Positions 34,790 through 46,907 of a stretch of 64,000 bases of DNA are shown piece by piece. Where the stretch lies: the NCBI RefSeq assembly GCF_902459505.1, contig NC_047096.1, forward strand, positions 11,222,001-11,286,000. Reading direction: 5' to 3'. Source of the DNA: Geotrypetes seraphini. Lineage: Eukaryota > Chordata > Amphibia > Gymnophiona > Dermophiidae. A program made the translations under genes and the position numbers. How positions within the stretch are numbered: the stretch's first letter is position 1; every line of letters starts with the position of its first letter. Below the pieces are notes generated by a model. That model was not told where the DNA came from and searched no databases. It was given only the letters and a program-made list of their open reading frames with translations.

Positions 34790-37700
34790 ATGCGTTACGT
34801 GGCCGCTTACCTGCTTGCTGTCCTTGGTGGCAACAACAGCCCTTCAGCCAAGGACATAAAGAAAATTCTAGACAGTGTTGGCATCGAGGCTGACAATGAA
34901 CGCCTGAATAAGGTTTGTTTTTGGGTATCTAGTTACTAGTGGCATTACATATTATGGATTTTAAAGCCAGTCCCTGCCTGCTATAGTTGCAAACTTATTT
35001 TGGGGGTGAATAAATGAAAGTATTGGATGCTTATAACTTGTATGTATAGTGCTTTGGGTTAGTTGAATATGCATTTGTTTGCAATTCCAATAATTGTGAT
35101 ATGTTTCAGCTGCTCATGTGATGCAATGCAGTCAAAGATGCAGCTGTCATCTGCATCTTTTTTCATCCCTTCCGCACTTGCTGAGCTTGCTTAAGTAATC
35201 AGGGCTGAGTAAACTAGGAAAGCGTAAAAAGATGACAAGAAGCATGTAATTATAGGGGAGACTGGATGGACTATTCGGTTCTTTATCTGTTGTCATTTAC
35301 TATCTGTTTGAGAGTTGTTCCACTCCCAAAATAGTGCTGTATATTTGTTTGGTTTTTTTTTTTTAATGCTAAAGCATTGTCAACCTAATGAATGTAGGGC
35401 AAATCATTTCTGCACATTCTACAGCTCATGAAGTAATAAGGAAATTAGACCTGTAAATGGAAGACCTGTAAAATAACAAGAGCAGGGGCTATGTTGTGAA
35501 TGTGGATTTCAGGAGGTTCGAAGATTCCTTCCCTAACTCTTTTTTGCATATTTTACTACAAAATCAACAGCTTAAGATCTTCTTTGATACCTTCCTCTGT
35601 TAAAGTCATCTATTCATCATTCTACATCTTGTATCCCAAAATGGGCATCCTTTGATCCAATCTGTTATTTCTCATGCAAAGCTGCTTTCCTCATCTCTGG
35701 GTCTTCTCCCTTCTATCGTTAATCTTAGCCTCTCTGTTATCTATATGAAAAGATGTATTAGGAAGTCATTCTTTGTCTAATCAGAGATAATCAGTTGCAT
35801 AGATTTTTATGTTCTCTGTATTATTTTCTTGCTTACTGGCATTCTAAAAAATACATATCAACTTCCACTGGCAAACACTTGTTTTTTCAGATTAACAGAG
35901 TGAATTCCTGGGAAAAACTTGTAACTCTCTCCCCTTTTTTCTCCATGCAAAAGGTTATCAGTGAACTTAAAGGAAAAGATGTTGATGATGTTGTCAATGC
36001 AGGTAAAGCCATGTCTGATTTGTAATAACACAAAATATAGCAAGACAATGTTCATATCAACTTTTTATATCATTTATATATTTATATATATATATATGTA
36101 TATGCATTTTCAGGCCTTCAGAAATGCCAGTATTAGCCAACAGTTTTCAATGGCTAAAATATTTCATTTGCACTAGCCTCGTCATCAGACCCAGTTGTAT
36201 ACTTTTTTTTTTTTAATTTTTATAACTTATAAAGTGCTGAATGCTACGTATTTTCGTTTCACTTATTTTTATGAGTTAAACTTATCTTTTTTTTTAAAGC
36301 TGTTCACATCGGAAAGGGACCTGTTACTTCAACATGTTTCGCCGCTAGAAGAGTCCCCCCTTGTAACTTACTGCACCATCCCGAACTTTAGTAATCAGTA
36401 GATGTATGTGTAGAAGGATTTACAAAGATTTTACTGCTTAGTTATATTCTTTTTCTGTTACAGAAAGTGGCAGTCATGGGCAGCTGCTTAATATTAGTAA
36501 TGCTTATATGGTTTGTTTCAGAAACATTAAGTAAATGTCAGATGGTGACTCGCTGATAGGTCAGCACTCATTTGTGATGAGGACCGAGGCTTTATTTCCA
36601 GGTCAGGCCTCTGTCATTCTAGGCAGGTTGCAGCTGGGGATACTGTAGAGACAAGAGTTTATTCCCTGATGAATAGGAAATTCCAGTCACTAGGGCTGTG
36701 AAGTCAGTACACCAAACTTTCAATTCCGACTCAAGTGTCAAGACTACAACGGGAACTCACGGCAGCCATTTTGATGATGGCTGTGCATAGAGCAGAAGGG
36801 TAGGATGATCGATCCTGCCCCGCGTCGCCGCTAGTCCACCAAGTAAGGTCTGGGGAAGGTCCGGGACACAGGAGGGAGGCAGGGGTGGGTCAGAGCCAGC
36901 CCTAAAAATTATCCGCGATTTTTCAATATTCACGGGCTGGTTCTGCCCCTAACCCCCGCAAATATTGAGGTTCTGCTGTAATGCTAAATGTGTTGGGTTT
37001 TGGAGTGAGGATTTCCCTGATTATATATTTTTGACAGAAGCCCAAAAGGAGCAGAAAGAAATGCATGGACAAAAATATTAGTTGTGATCAGGACCAAACA
37101 ATTGGTCCTTACAAGTTCTCCTGAAAGAATGCAGATAATGTCTTATAAACACTCTATATGAAATCCAAGAATTGACTTGCTATTGACTGGAATTCTGTTT
37201 ATCCACAGGTCTTGCCAAGCTTGCTTCAGTCCCAGCAGGTGGTGCTGTTGCTTCAGCTCCTTCAGCTGCTGCTGCCACTAGTGGGACTACACCAGCAGGT
37301 ATGATAATGACAGCTTTTGAAAACCTGTTTTGCTGCTTATTGTACAGTTTATTGCTGATTTCTGCAAAGGAATTGAATTTAACTCTTTATTTGGCATTGT
37401 TGCTCAGAAGCAACATGTGTTTTCTATGGCTCTTATGGGAGTTTTGCATCTCCAAATGCCTGTTACTTGGCACTGTTGATCCTATTCAACATCATGTTAC
37501 GTAAAACAGCCGTTTTCACCATCTGCCAATTAAAGGGTTAAAGATGGACCAAATATAATCAGAGATCTAATTGTGCTTTCTGTCTTGCCCTCTAATCATC
37601 TCCTGCGTTTCCATTATGATATTGCCAATCCATTTCTTTTTATATTCAGATCAAAGGCAATATGTAGGTTTTGTTTATCACATTATTTGCCATTTCTAGT

Positions 37701-39064
37701 TATGGTTTTCATGTTTAGTCCATTTTGGCCAACTAGAAATAGGTCAAATTGTAGATGAGACCTTTTTTTTCACTGGGCAAATTCTGTACATAGTTTTCAG
37801 GAATTATGCTCAGTATTGACCTGATAAAAGAAGTGTAGCATTTAAAGAAGTTATAGGTGTTTGCACTTTTAAAAACAAATTATAAAAAGGAAGCCATATC
37901 ACATGTAAAATATGAACTCACAATCCTATAGCATTACATAAACCAATACTTAAAATGTTTGTATAGCAGAAAAATATTTGTCACCAGATCTCGAACATTT
38001 GCTCAGCCTTAATACTATAAGAAAAGAGTTTAAGACTGAACTGAACCTTCTCCCATGCATTTAAGGAAAGATTAGCAAATTTTCAGAATGTTTAATATTA
38101 GTCTTTAATACAGAAAGCAGTGGGTTTCATGGAATATACAGTCCTTGCTGAAAACATTCCCAGTCTGATTTCTCTTTAGAGGCATGATGCCTAATTTGGC
38201 TACAATGCCCACTTCATCTTCTCAAATGTTGACTGAAATACAATATGTCTACTACCCAAAATATCCTATGTGCAGAATTGGTTCCCTTTGAAAGAGATCA
38301 CCCTGCTCCTGGATTTTTGGTTAGTCCAGAAGAAGCCTACCTTTTTAAAATAGGTCTTTCTTGAGGACTTACATGTTGCAGACCATCATAAGGAAGACTT
38401 ACTGTTTGGGTGCTGCAAAAGGGCAAGAGGAAATCGCTGGGCCAAGGAAATATTTGTGCTGGTGGATCTAGCAGTATTGGCTTCTTCAGTTCATTCATTT
38501 GAAAGTCACTAAAGTCGTCCCCCTTGTCCTTAGTCCCTGCACTTCTGCTTAACAATCCAAGTGTTTGGCAACCTCAAGGCAATTTTGTCTTACAGTGGTA
38601 TTTCCTTCTCAGATTATAAGGTTGTGAGTGGCACTTCTATCTATATAATTGATAGATTTCTCATAGCATCTCATAAATATAGTAGAAAATCTCATGCCCT
38701 GTTTATTTTTCCATCATTCCAAGGCATTAGCATTTCAGGCAACCTCCTACGATAAAGAATTCCGATCGCTGTTACGTAAAGCCTGCTCCTACAAACATTT
38801 TAGAACTTTGCTGAAAACCTATCTTTTTTCAGAATATCTGGCTAACTAGTTTTAGGCATTCCTTATGTTATTTTATTGTTAATCTTTGGTTAATCGCGTT
38901 GAACTTCTGGTTACGCAGTTTATAAGCATGATGTCATGCTATTAATATTAATTAGATATTTGCTTTTCTGTGTGTTTAATCTTGCAGCTGAAAAAAAAGA
39001 AGAAGAGAAAAAGGAAGAATCAGAGGAATCGGATGAAGACATGGGATTTGGGCTCTTTGACTAA
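34790..39064 (+). CDS. RPLP2: Ribosomal protein P2 (60S acidic stalk protein), four coding exons
   Basis: Coding exons are 34790-34912, 35954-36002, 37209-37298 and 38988-39064; all introns are GT-AG and the phases (0, 1, 1) join without a break into 112 residues (human protein 115). The N-terminal part ([14 protein letters not shown], then a segment starting [11 protein letters not shown]) is the helical dimerisation domain that pairs with P1 and docks on P0. An Ala/Pro/Gly hinge follows, then a Lys/Glu-rich acidic tail ending in the family signature [10 protein letters not shown], which recruits GTPase translation factors such as eEF2 to the ribosome. The second half is encoded by small exons, as in other vertebrates. 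The start codon lies one base inside exon 2; exon 1 is non-coding. An intron-bearing, fully open copy with a matching promoter argues against a processed pseudogene. The sequence is closer to P2 than to P1 throughout. Confidence 0.97.
38620..38958 (+). mobile_element. L2-type LINE 3' end in RPLP2 intron 4
   Basis: Frames include [27 protein letters not shown], the L2 C-terminus, then TTAATCGCGTTGAACTTCTGG and an ATTAATATTAATTAG tail. It ends about 30 bases before the final coding exon. Confidence 0.65.
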
Positions 39065-39080
39065 ATGCTTTTATTTCTGA

Positions 39081-39100
39081 AATAAATGTTTATTAATAAA
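39081..39100 (+). terminator. RPLP2: RPLP2 polyadenylation signals
   Basis: Two AATAAA hexamers (39081-39086 and 39095-39100) follow the TAA stop within 40 bases, giving the very short 3' UTR typical of ribosomal protein mRNAs. Cleavage is expected around 39110-39120. Confidence 0.8.
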
Positions 39101-39119
39101 AGAAAAAAACAGTAAAAGT

Positions 39120-40600
39120 TCACATGGTGCTCGCACTTATTGCTTGTGTGGGTTTGGCCTTGAATGGTAATACACAAGACCTTCCTGCTTTTCTGGGGCC
39201 AGAGAAGAAAAAGCGCAACCAAAATCAGCTATTCAAGTTGGGTGCCCTGGCTTCATGATAGGACATGGAATGCTTTCTCCTTCATGCTGCTGTGACATTG
39301 CGGTCCATGTTCTTCAGGCAGAGTCTAGTTGCTATAACAGAAGAGCCCAGTTACCTGCAATTAGCCTTGGCTTATGTTTTAGACCTGATATAATACCTTT
39401 GCTGTTGAGTAGGTCAAAGCAATTTACAATTCAAATTAGGAAGAAGAAAGGCATGCCAAATCTATTAGCTCGAATAGATCATGCTTTTGTTGGTTGACTT
39501 AGCAGAAACTTATTTTGGTTAACAAATGTGTCATTGAAGGAATGTCATTGTCAAATTTTCCTAAGAGAAACTTCAGTGGTTTTTCTTCATGGCAGGGATA
39601 CATACTTTCAGTGGTAGCATTTGAAAAGAACAGCTAGGAAGTAGACATATTACTGCAAAGGAGTTTTTGTTTGTTTGTTTTATCCCTTTGAACTTCTGGT
39701 CCAGCCAGGAGCCTTCATTTGCAAGTACCCAGGGACTTACTTTCATTTTATTTTCCTTTCTCCCTCTCAACTTGCCTACCTAGACATTGCAGTGTAATCC
39801 TTATGAACTTTGCATCTGACCACCAGCTGCACCAGGGAGCAAAAGGCTAGAGCTGCAAATCAAATGCAAGGTCCTCTTTATAGTATTTAAATGTTTTAAG
39901 CCACTGCCTTGCTGGTCTTCCCTAAACCTATGGGAATAGCCATATTTCAAATGGTGCCATAACTGACCTTGCATGATGGACTCTGACTGGTTCATTATGT
40001 CTGTGAGGTTTGTGACATCACAAGTAGCAAAAATCGGCACCAGAAAGCATGAATAATTTCAAAAGTAGCCATTATCACATAGTTAAATGACAGGCATAGA
40101 CATTGCTTCTGTTATATGTAATATTACAGAAGGGCACCGATTTTCAGTGTTATAGTTTTGATGTAAGTATAATTTGGAGCTGGAAATGTTGGAGCCTAAA
40201 TAATGAGAATACCCTCTGAACCTTACCTGTGCTCCCAATAAACAATTCTGAATGCATTTTCCGGGTTAGGTTTATGTGGATTCTGTTTCTCTTAACTAGC
40301 AAAAGACATCATCTTGGCTGTTCCAACTTATGCCAGTCCAAAATTTGCAAATGCTTTGGTCAATATTCAAAGTGATTTAGCTAGCCAGAACCAGTTCCTG
40401 GCCGGGACTAACTGCTAGTTTTCAGTGACACATAACCAGTTTGTGCTGAGCTAAAAACTGGCTATTTCGGGAGCATTCTAGGGGGGAATCTCGCCAGAGG
40501 ACCTGTCCCTGCCCTCAACCAAGTTTATTCAGTTGGGAGAAAAAGTGTGTTTTTAATAGAGTCTTGAGATGAGGAAGAGATTGCTCAGCTCTGATGACCT
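39120..40600. other. No gene seen downstream of RPLP2
   Basis: About 1.5 kb without a recognised repeat, frame or RNA gene. It may hold regulatory sequence, but nothing specific is visible. Confidence 0.5.
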
Positions 40601-40610
40601 CAGATAGAAC

Positions 40611-40755
40611 TAGGGTTACCAGATGTCCGGATTTCCCCGGATGGCTTTTCAAAACCTGGCACTTTGTCCGGGTTTTGAACTTGCCTGACAAGAGCAGGAG
40701 GCAGGGCAAGGGTAGGGGGGTCCGAATTTTCCATTTGGAAAATCTGGTAACCCTA
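40611..40755. mobile_element. hAT-type miniature element, TAGGGTTACCA family
   Basis: Termini TAGGGTTACCAG and inverse CTGGTAACCCTA. Target duplication GATAGAAC (40603-40610) and GGTAGAAC (40756-40763), 7 of 8. No coding capacity. Confidence 0.85.
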
Positions 40756-40971
40756 GGTAGAACATTCCAAAGAATTGGGATCAAGAAATTCATAGACTGC
40801 TGAATGCTTAATAAGGCCCTGATTCTATAAATGTTCGCCTAAAGTTAGGCATCCATATCAGAGCCTAACTTGAAAACATACCCAGGATTTGCTCCTAACC
40901 ATGCCCACTTTTAGTGTTGGTGCTTTGTTAAAGAATTAAGTTTTTCAAGTTAGGCGCCTAACCTTTAATTA

Positions 40972-41040
40972 CCGTATTTTTTGCTCCATAAGACGCACCT
41001 GACCATAAGATGCACCCACCTGTAGAGGAGGAAAAAACAA
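40972..41040. repeat. End of a dispersed 'ACCGTATTTTTTGCTCCATAAGACGCACC' type repeat
   Basis: Recognisable as a common vertebrate transposon terminus; GACGCACCTGACCATAAGATGCACCC follows. The other end is not seen. Confidence 0.5.
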
Positions 41041-41215
41041 GAAAAAAAAATTCTGAATCAAATTGTGTTCGCTGTACCCTGTCCCTCCTCTGGTGGTCTA
41101 GTGGTAGGCTGGGACAGGGTATAGGTCATGTCTAGTGGTAGGCACGTGTAGTGCCAGCCAGCCCCAAGGCAACTAGCCCCCAGCCAATCCCAAGCCAGCC
41201 AGCCCCAAGGCAAAA

Positions 41216-42735
41216 GTCCTTCATCATCCCAGAAGACAGTTGCCATGACTTTGCCTGCAGAATTTTCTATCAAACTTTTTTGGGGTAGTGAATGACTTGT
41301 GCTTCCACTGCAATGACTCCATTTTGTACTCAGAGTCTCTGTGATAGACCCAAGTCTCATCTCCAGTCACCAAACAATGAAAAAAGTTCACTTGGTCTTC
41401 ATGGAATTTCTCCTGACAGCACTGAAGCCTTGTCACCTGACATGGCATCAGCATTCTTGGAACCCATATTGCACTAAACTTGGACATGCCCAACTTTTCA
41501 TGAATTATTTTCCAAACTGTACCTGCCGAGATGCCCTTCAGCTATTCAGGAAACTCATTCATCTGTCTGACGGAATTAAATCCTTGACTTTCTTGCACAT
41601 TTCTGTGGAAGTTTTCACAGGCCGCCTGGTGTGAGGATCATCTTTAAAGAACTCTCTACCCCACTTAAACTGCTTGATCCAAAATTTTACTTTGTAGGAT
41701 GATGGAGCAGACTCACTGTAAACTGCAGTCATGTGTTCATGGAACTCCTTTGGCTTTTCCCCTTCTTATGTATAACAATTTTTATTGAAAGAATCAAATA
41801 ATCAGTACAATAGGATAATACAAAAATATGTTCAATACAATAAGAATTACAATAATATTTCATACAAATTTAAATCATTCTTTCAAATTTAATTTCCATA
41901 TGAATTAATTCAATCTTATCTACACCCCCTCTTAATTCCATCCCCTACCCACTATCTTCCCGGCCTAAATGAAATCCCTCACCCTGAATGAAAGTTGACA
42001 ACAATAAAGAATTAAAATAAATAACTGGAATGTAATTAGTAAACCTAATTTTCATAATAAATCATTGATAACCAAACTTCGTATTTTTGGTGAAAGATTC
42101 TGAATATAAGGATCCCAAACCTCCATAAAAAGACAAGTTTTTTTAGGCGAACCTCGAACCTCCCAACTCTCAAATAAAAATAAGCGATGTAATTGATTCC
42201 TCCAATGCCAAAAACTTGGAGATTATAAAAGGGTATGTTTGGAGAGAATGTACTTATAGAATTTTGCATAGGGCTTATTTTTCCTAAATTCAAGCTTTTC
42301 ATGTGAATTTAATAGATACCCCAATTTGTATTAAATGTAATAAAGATCCTGGCACATTATCTCATGCTTTTTGGTTGTGTCCTTTGATCAACTCATTTTG
42401 GTCTACCATCCTATTATTTTGGGGTTCTTTATGGGGTAATTCAATAGTGGGTTGTCCTAGGGGAATAATTTTTGGTAAAGCATCAGCTTGTGGGGTTTTT
42501 GAAATAAAATGTCTTTTATTTCAGAAAGCCTGTATGATTGGGCATAAATGTATTATGCAATTTTGGTTTCCCCTTCTTTTGTGAGAAATTGTATCACTGA
42601 ATGGTGCTCCAAATTTAGCAGTTTCTTACTTGATTCCTGTCTCTTGGAATGTTAGACTTGCACTGAGCCACAACTGTGCATGAATAACCTTGAGATATTT
42701 CACATAATGCACGGTCTTGTTTCAACGCACATTAC
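41216..42735 (-). mobile_element. mariner-type transposon remnant, split by an L1
   Basis: The - strand between 41765 and 41216 carries VTGDETWVYHRDSEYKMESLQWKHKS, the mariner transposase signature (first catalytic Asp in GDETW), and then AGKVMATVFWDDEG (second Asp region). The front of the gene is interrupted by the L1 at 41768-42566 and continues at 42579-42735. Several stops make it inactive. The far end is cut off by a CCAGCC-rich simple repeat near 41140-41215. Confidence 0.8.
41768..42566. mobile_element. 5'-inverted (twin-primed) L1-like insertion inside mariner
   Basis: The left part (41768 to about 42200) is a - strand L1 3' end: AATAAAAATTGTTATA tail and HRLFLFESWEVRGSPKKTCLFMEVWDPYIQNLS-like text. 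The right part (about 42225-42566) reads forward as ECTYRILHRAYFS then CIKCNKDPGTLSHAFWLCPLINSFW, an earlier part of ORF2. TTTCCCCTTCTT occurs at both edges (41756-41767 and 42567-42578), a 12-bp target duplication. Confidence 0.8.
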
Positions 42736-42739
42736 TTTC

Positions 42740-43640
42740 TTTAAAAAAAATAAAATAAATAAATAAATGTGTTTATTAACAGTGAAGCAACACAAACAGC
42801 CGGGAGATAACAATCCCAGAACATGCAATCAAATAACACAAGGTATACAGGAACATCTGACATGTGTTAAGCAAACTAAAAGACAAATTCACCCTCTACA
42901 ATTCAACACCCGGAGTCAGTGCAAACCCCACCTTTTACATTTTCTCCCATAAGTCCCAAGAAACCACCCCCCAGAGCCCACACAACAATCCACTCACTCC
43001 AGTCATTCACATCCCAAGATCAGCAACATGCACTCTCCCTCACGCACCAACCCCCACAGTCACTCCCCCCCCCTACCCCTAGAGAGAAGAGCTGCGTAAA
43101 GATAAAGTGTAAATCAAAAGAGCTGAGAAATCTACCAAAAGAGACGGATGGATCCCAAGAACCAAAAAGAATCCGCATCACTGAAGCGGGAGCCAGGCCC
43201 GCTCCACAACAGCGGTAGACTGCAACAAGCCATCCCACAAAGCAATGTAGTATTTCCCCTCAGGGCTAGAAACATCTTTATGCCATTGTCGTTCAAAAGT
43301 GGCCATTTCTGTCAATTTAGACGACACATCCCAGCGGATGGAGAATCCTCTGAGATCCAGCTAGATAAAATAGTTTTCTTGAGGACAAGTAAAACATTGT
43401 AAATGAAACGTCGTTGGGGGACAGACAGACCTTATTACTTTCTTTCATACTCAGATAAATTACGACAGGCATCCTGCAGGGATAATCGAATATTTTAATA
43501 GACATCCTGGACAAAACGTAGACGTGAGTTAGACGATGTGAAGACAGGTATAAGTGCCAAAAAGGTATCCAAAGTGCCCAGATAACCACTGCAGAGACAA
43601 AGTAAAGACCCTCACACACTCCCCCAGTGTTCACTGACTC
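42740..43640 (-). mobile_element. L1-like LINE 3' fragment
   Basis: The 3' end on the - strand is ...GTTAATAAACACATTTATTTATTTATTTT. Upstream frames give KLTEMATFERQWHKDVSSPEGKYYIALWDGLLQST, the end of an L1-type ORF2. Broken by stops and at least one shift. Confidence 0.65.
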
Positions 43641-43734
43641 CCTTCACACACCCACAAAGATCAGGATAAAAAAGTACATACCTGTCTAGAACATCAGCAC
43701 CTAGTGTAGGAAAACCTAATAGAGCTGCACAGAG

Positions 43735-44525
43735 ATGGCTTAAGTAGACTGGGGGATGGGCTAGTGAATCATAGGTGGACCCAGGCCCATAAGCCACTCT
43801 AACCACTACATTAATGGTGGAAAATGTGAGCCCACCAGAAAAACCCCAAATCCTACTCTGTAGAAACATAGAAGATGACGGCAGAAAAGGGCTACAGCCC
43901 ATCAAGTCTGCCCACTCTGCTTACCCACCCCCTGTCTATGCCCTAATGACCCAATTTCCTTATCTTGACCCTCGTAGGGATCCCACATGGGTATCCCATT
44001 TATTCTTAAAGTCTGGCACGCTGTCTGCCTCGATCACCTGCACTGGAATCTTGTTCCAATGACCAACCACTCTCTCTGTGAAGAAATACTTTCTGGTGTC
44101 GCCATGAAATTTTCCGCCCCTGAGTTTGAGCGGGTGCCCTCTTGTGGCCGAGGGTCCCTTGAGAAAGAAAATATCATCTTCCACTTCGACACGTCCCGTG
44201 AGGTACTTAAATGTTTCGATCATGTCTCCCCTCTTCCTACGTTCTACTGCCAAATAGGTGCCACCTGCAGCCATAAGGGCTATTGGGGTTGTAGACAGGT
44301 GGGTATAGTGGGTCTTGGGGTCTCACCATAACCTATAAGGGAGTTTTGGTGAGATGTTTATCTGGCACCCTTTTTGTGAAGTTCACAGCAGTGCCCTGTA
44401 AGGGCCATGTCTGGGTGGCCTGCTCTGTTGCCATGTCTGGGTGGCCAGTCCGTCACAATGCTGGCCCCTCCCACGTCCAAATGGTCTTGTTCTGGGCGTT
44501 TGGGACTTGAAGAAGTGGTTAAAAC
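43735..44525. repeat. Dispersed repeat interrupted by CR1
   Basis: 43740-43862 (GACCCAGGCCCATAAGCC, GTGGAAAATGTGAGCCCACC) and 44250-44525 (GGTGCCACCTGCAGCC, CTCACCATAACCTATAAGG) belong to one repeat whose other copy lies in pieces at 7.5-9.6 kb. The CR1 fragment 43863-44248 separates the two halves. Confidence 0.5.
43863..44248 (-). mobile_element. CR1-type LINE 3' fragment
   Basis: The - strand reads [31 protein letters not shown] and LRGGKFHGDTRKYFFTERVVGHWNKIPVQVIE, open for 104 codons, ending in a CTATGTTTCTA-type 3' tail. Confidence 0.82.
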
Positions 44526-45019
44526 GATACGTCGGGAGGGGTCTAGCTGCAATAGAAGCTAAGTTACTAATTTATTATGAATTGAATAAAAAAATATTTA
44601 TTAGATGCAATAGATAGAATCAATAAAGTTACAATAGACGTGAATAGATGTACACTTTAAATACTCACTTGCTCTTAAAGTGATTATATTTTAGATGATT
44701 TGAAAGTTCAGCTTGCAGTAGCCCTATTTGGCCCGAATGACAGCTTTTCAAGGGGGAGAGAGAAAATATGGTTTGTCATTATCCTAAATAACAGCTGCCT
44801 GGTTAAAGTTTAGAAGAGAGCTGTGCCACTTCTCACGTACACAAGGACAATAAAGTGACTCTTAATGAGAACATATTCATTTTCAGCCAGCCAACTAGGG
44901 CTCTGTCAATGTTTACTCCGTGTTTACTGTCATGCTCTTCATGCTGATATCTCAAGCTGGGTTTTCAGGTAGAAGGGTGTGTATAGCCTAATAGAAGACC
45001 TACTCCCGATTCTCAGTGT

Positions 45020-45422
45020 TTCCACTCAGGAAATGTTAGGAAATTCTACTTTACGGAGAGGGTGGTGGTTGCCTGGAATGCGCTCCCGAGAGAGGTGGTG
45101 GAGAGGAAAACGGTGACGGAGTTCAAAGAAGCGTGGGATGAACACAGAGGATCTAGAATCAGAAAATAAGATTAAATATTGAACTAAGGCCAGTACTGGG
45201 CAGACTTGCACAGTCTGTGTCTGTGTATGGCCGTTTGATGGGGGATGGGCTGGGGAGGGCTTCAGTGGCTGGGAGGGTGTAGATGGGCTGGAGTAGGTTT
45301 TAACAGAGATTTCGGCAGTTGGAACCCAAGCACAGTACCGGGTTGAGCTTTGGATTCTTGTCCAGAAATAGCTTAGAAGAAAAAATTTAAATTGAATCAG
45401 GTTGGGCAGACTGGATGGGTCA
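45020..45422 (+). mobile_element. CR1-type LINE 3' fragment
   Basis: RKFYFTERVVVAWNALPREVVERKTVTEFKEAWDE-like text at 45035-45150, followed by a 3' UTR ending GGGCAGACTGGATGGG and TCTTTATCTGCCGTCATC, where the 94-bp array begins. Confidence 0.7.
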
Positions 45423-45701
45423 GTAGGGTCTTTATCTGCCGTCATCTACTATGTTACTATGTAGGATTCTGGGTTCAAACTGTGTTTTTAAGTACTTGCA
45501 TACTTTATAAAGCACAGTAGGGTCTTTATCTGCCGTCATCTACTATGTTACTATGTAGGATTCTGGGTTCAAACTGTGTTTTTAAGTACTTGCATACTTT
45601 ATAAAGCAGAGTAGGGTCTTTATCTGCCGTCATCTACTATGTTACTATGTAGGATTCTGGGTTCAAACTGTGTTTTTAAGTACTTGCATACTTTATAAAG
45701 G
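45423..45701. repeat. 94-bp tandem array, three units
   Basis: GGGTCTTTATCTGCCGTC recurs at 45426, 45520 and 45614. Units are nearly identical and include the CR1 3' tail ACTATGTTACTATGT plus about 50 bases of flank (TTTTTAAGTACTTGCATACTT). Confidence 0.93.
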
Positions 45702-45922
45702 GTGCTCAATCAGTTCATGGGAACCTCCCATTAATCAATAAGGAGTTCACCAGGGTATATCTGCGCATATATACCCGCAAACATCTTAAAGTACCACCTT
45801 AATATTAATTTAATAACTAGAATCTTTTTTTCAAAATAGTTGCCCAAAGTGCTGAGTGAAAACCTAATCAATGAGAATCCAAACATTAAATAGTATGAAG
45901 TCACTTGAAAAAGTTCCCGCTA

Positions 45923-46588
45923 CATTGAAGCTTTGGAAATGTTCTTGGCATTTTTATATTTGGTATTTGATGTCACCTTTCATACTAGGGTAGGGAGGGA
46001 TGATATTAATATGTGTGGGATTACTTGAAAGGTATTTTTGTTATAAAAAAAAACAAACAAAAAAAAAGGAAATTATAACAAATTTCAAGATGTGTGGAGG
46101 CCATTAATAGATTATTGTAAAGATTAAAAATATTCTTCCCTGTATAAAATTTTAAGACATTAAGGGGGGGAGGGGGGTGGGTATTTTTGATTATAATTGA
46201 AACAAATCATTTACATAAATAAATAAGGGAGAGGGTAATAGTTTATATTATGATGATTAATTATAGCATTTCAAGTGTATTTGAATGCTTAATTGATAAA
46301 TGTCAATATTGTACTTGATTTAAGATTTGAAATGAATAAAGATTTAAAAAAAAAAAAGAAAGGTATTTTTGTTTAATTCATTTATTATAATATAATTAAA
46401 TCAAAACAATGGGGGGAAGGGTAGGGGGAGTGTATTGAGAGATGTAATAGGTAATTTGGAAATTTATTTTGAAGGAATGATAGACATATGATGGAAATTA
46501 ATATGGTAAATTTAAATGTAATTACTATTTTATTGTATTATATTATTGTATATTTATTGGATTTCTTCAATAAAATGTTATAACATAT
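45923..46588 (+). mobile_element. L1-type 3' end with a second L1 3' end nested inside
   Basis: Outer copy: flanked by AAAGTTCCCGCTA at 45910-45922 and 46589-46601 (13 bp, exact), ending CAATAAAATGTTATAACAT. Inner copy 46043-46357: flanked by GAAAGGTATTTTTGTT at 46027-46042 and 46358-46373 (16 bp, exact), ending AATAAAGATTTAAAAAAAAAAA. Both are non-coding 3' tails. Confidence 0.85.
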
Positions 46589-46768
46589 AAAGTTCCCGCT
46601 ATCAGTAGCATAATGACCAATCAGTCCAATAAATCAAATCCAACTTAAAAGGGAACTTATCTTTTTGAAGACCGCAAATGTCCACATAATCAAGAGAGTC
46701 CCTTAAAGGGGGTGCCTCAGCTGTCAAAACAGAGGTAGGATTTTTTAAAGAAAAACTATGTCGTTCTC

Positions 46769-46907
46769 TATTAGGGTTACCATATGGCTCCAGAAAAAGG
46801 AGGACGGATTGAGACATCCAAGTTTTACTTCCATTGAAAGCAATGGAAGTAAAACTCGGATGTCTCAATCCATCCTCCTTTTTCTGGAGCCATATAGTAA
46901 CCCTACT
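46769..46907. mobile_element. Palindromic TAGGGTTACCA-family miniature element
   Basis: An almost perfect hairpin: the segment from TAGGGTTACCATATGGCTCC to the centre near 46838 pairs with GGAGCCATATAGTAACCCTA. Only a few mismatches in about 65 paired bases. No matching target duplication was found. Confidence 0.85.

Noticed and set aside
36536-36700. Possible snoRNA in RPLP2 intron 3 (human RPLP2 hosts SNORA52)
   Set aside because: A small hairpin (about 36582-36617) and a box-C-like GTGATGA exist, but I could not fit two hairpins with an H box and a terminal ACA, nor a C/D pair with a closing stem. A covariance-model search would decide.
45423-45701. CRISPR-like repeat array
   Set aside because: The 94-bp units are contiguous with no unique spacers, and the genome is a vertebrate one.
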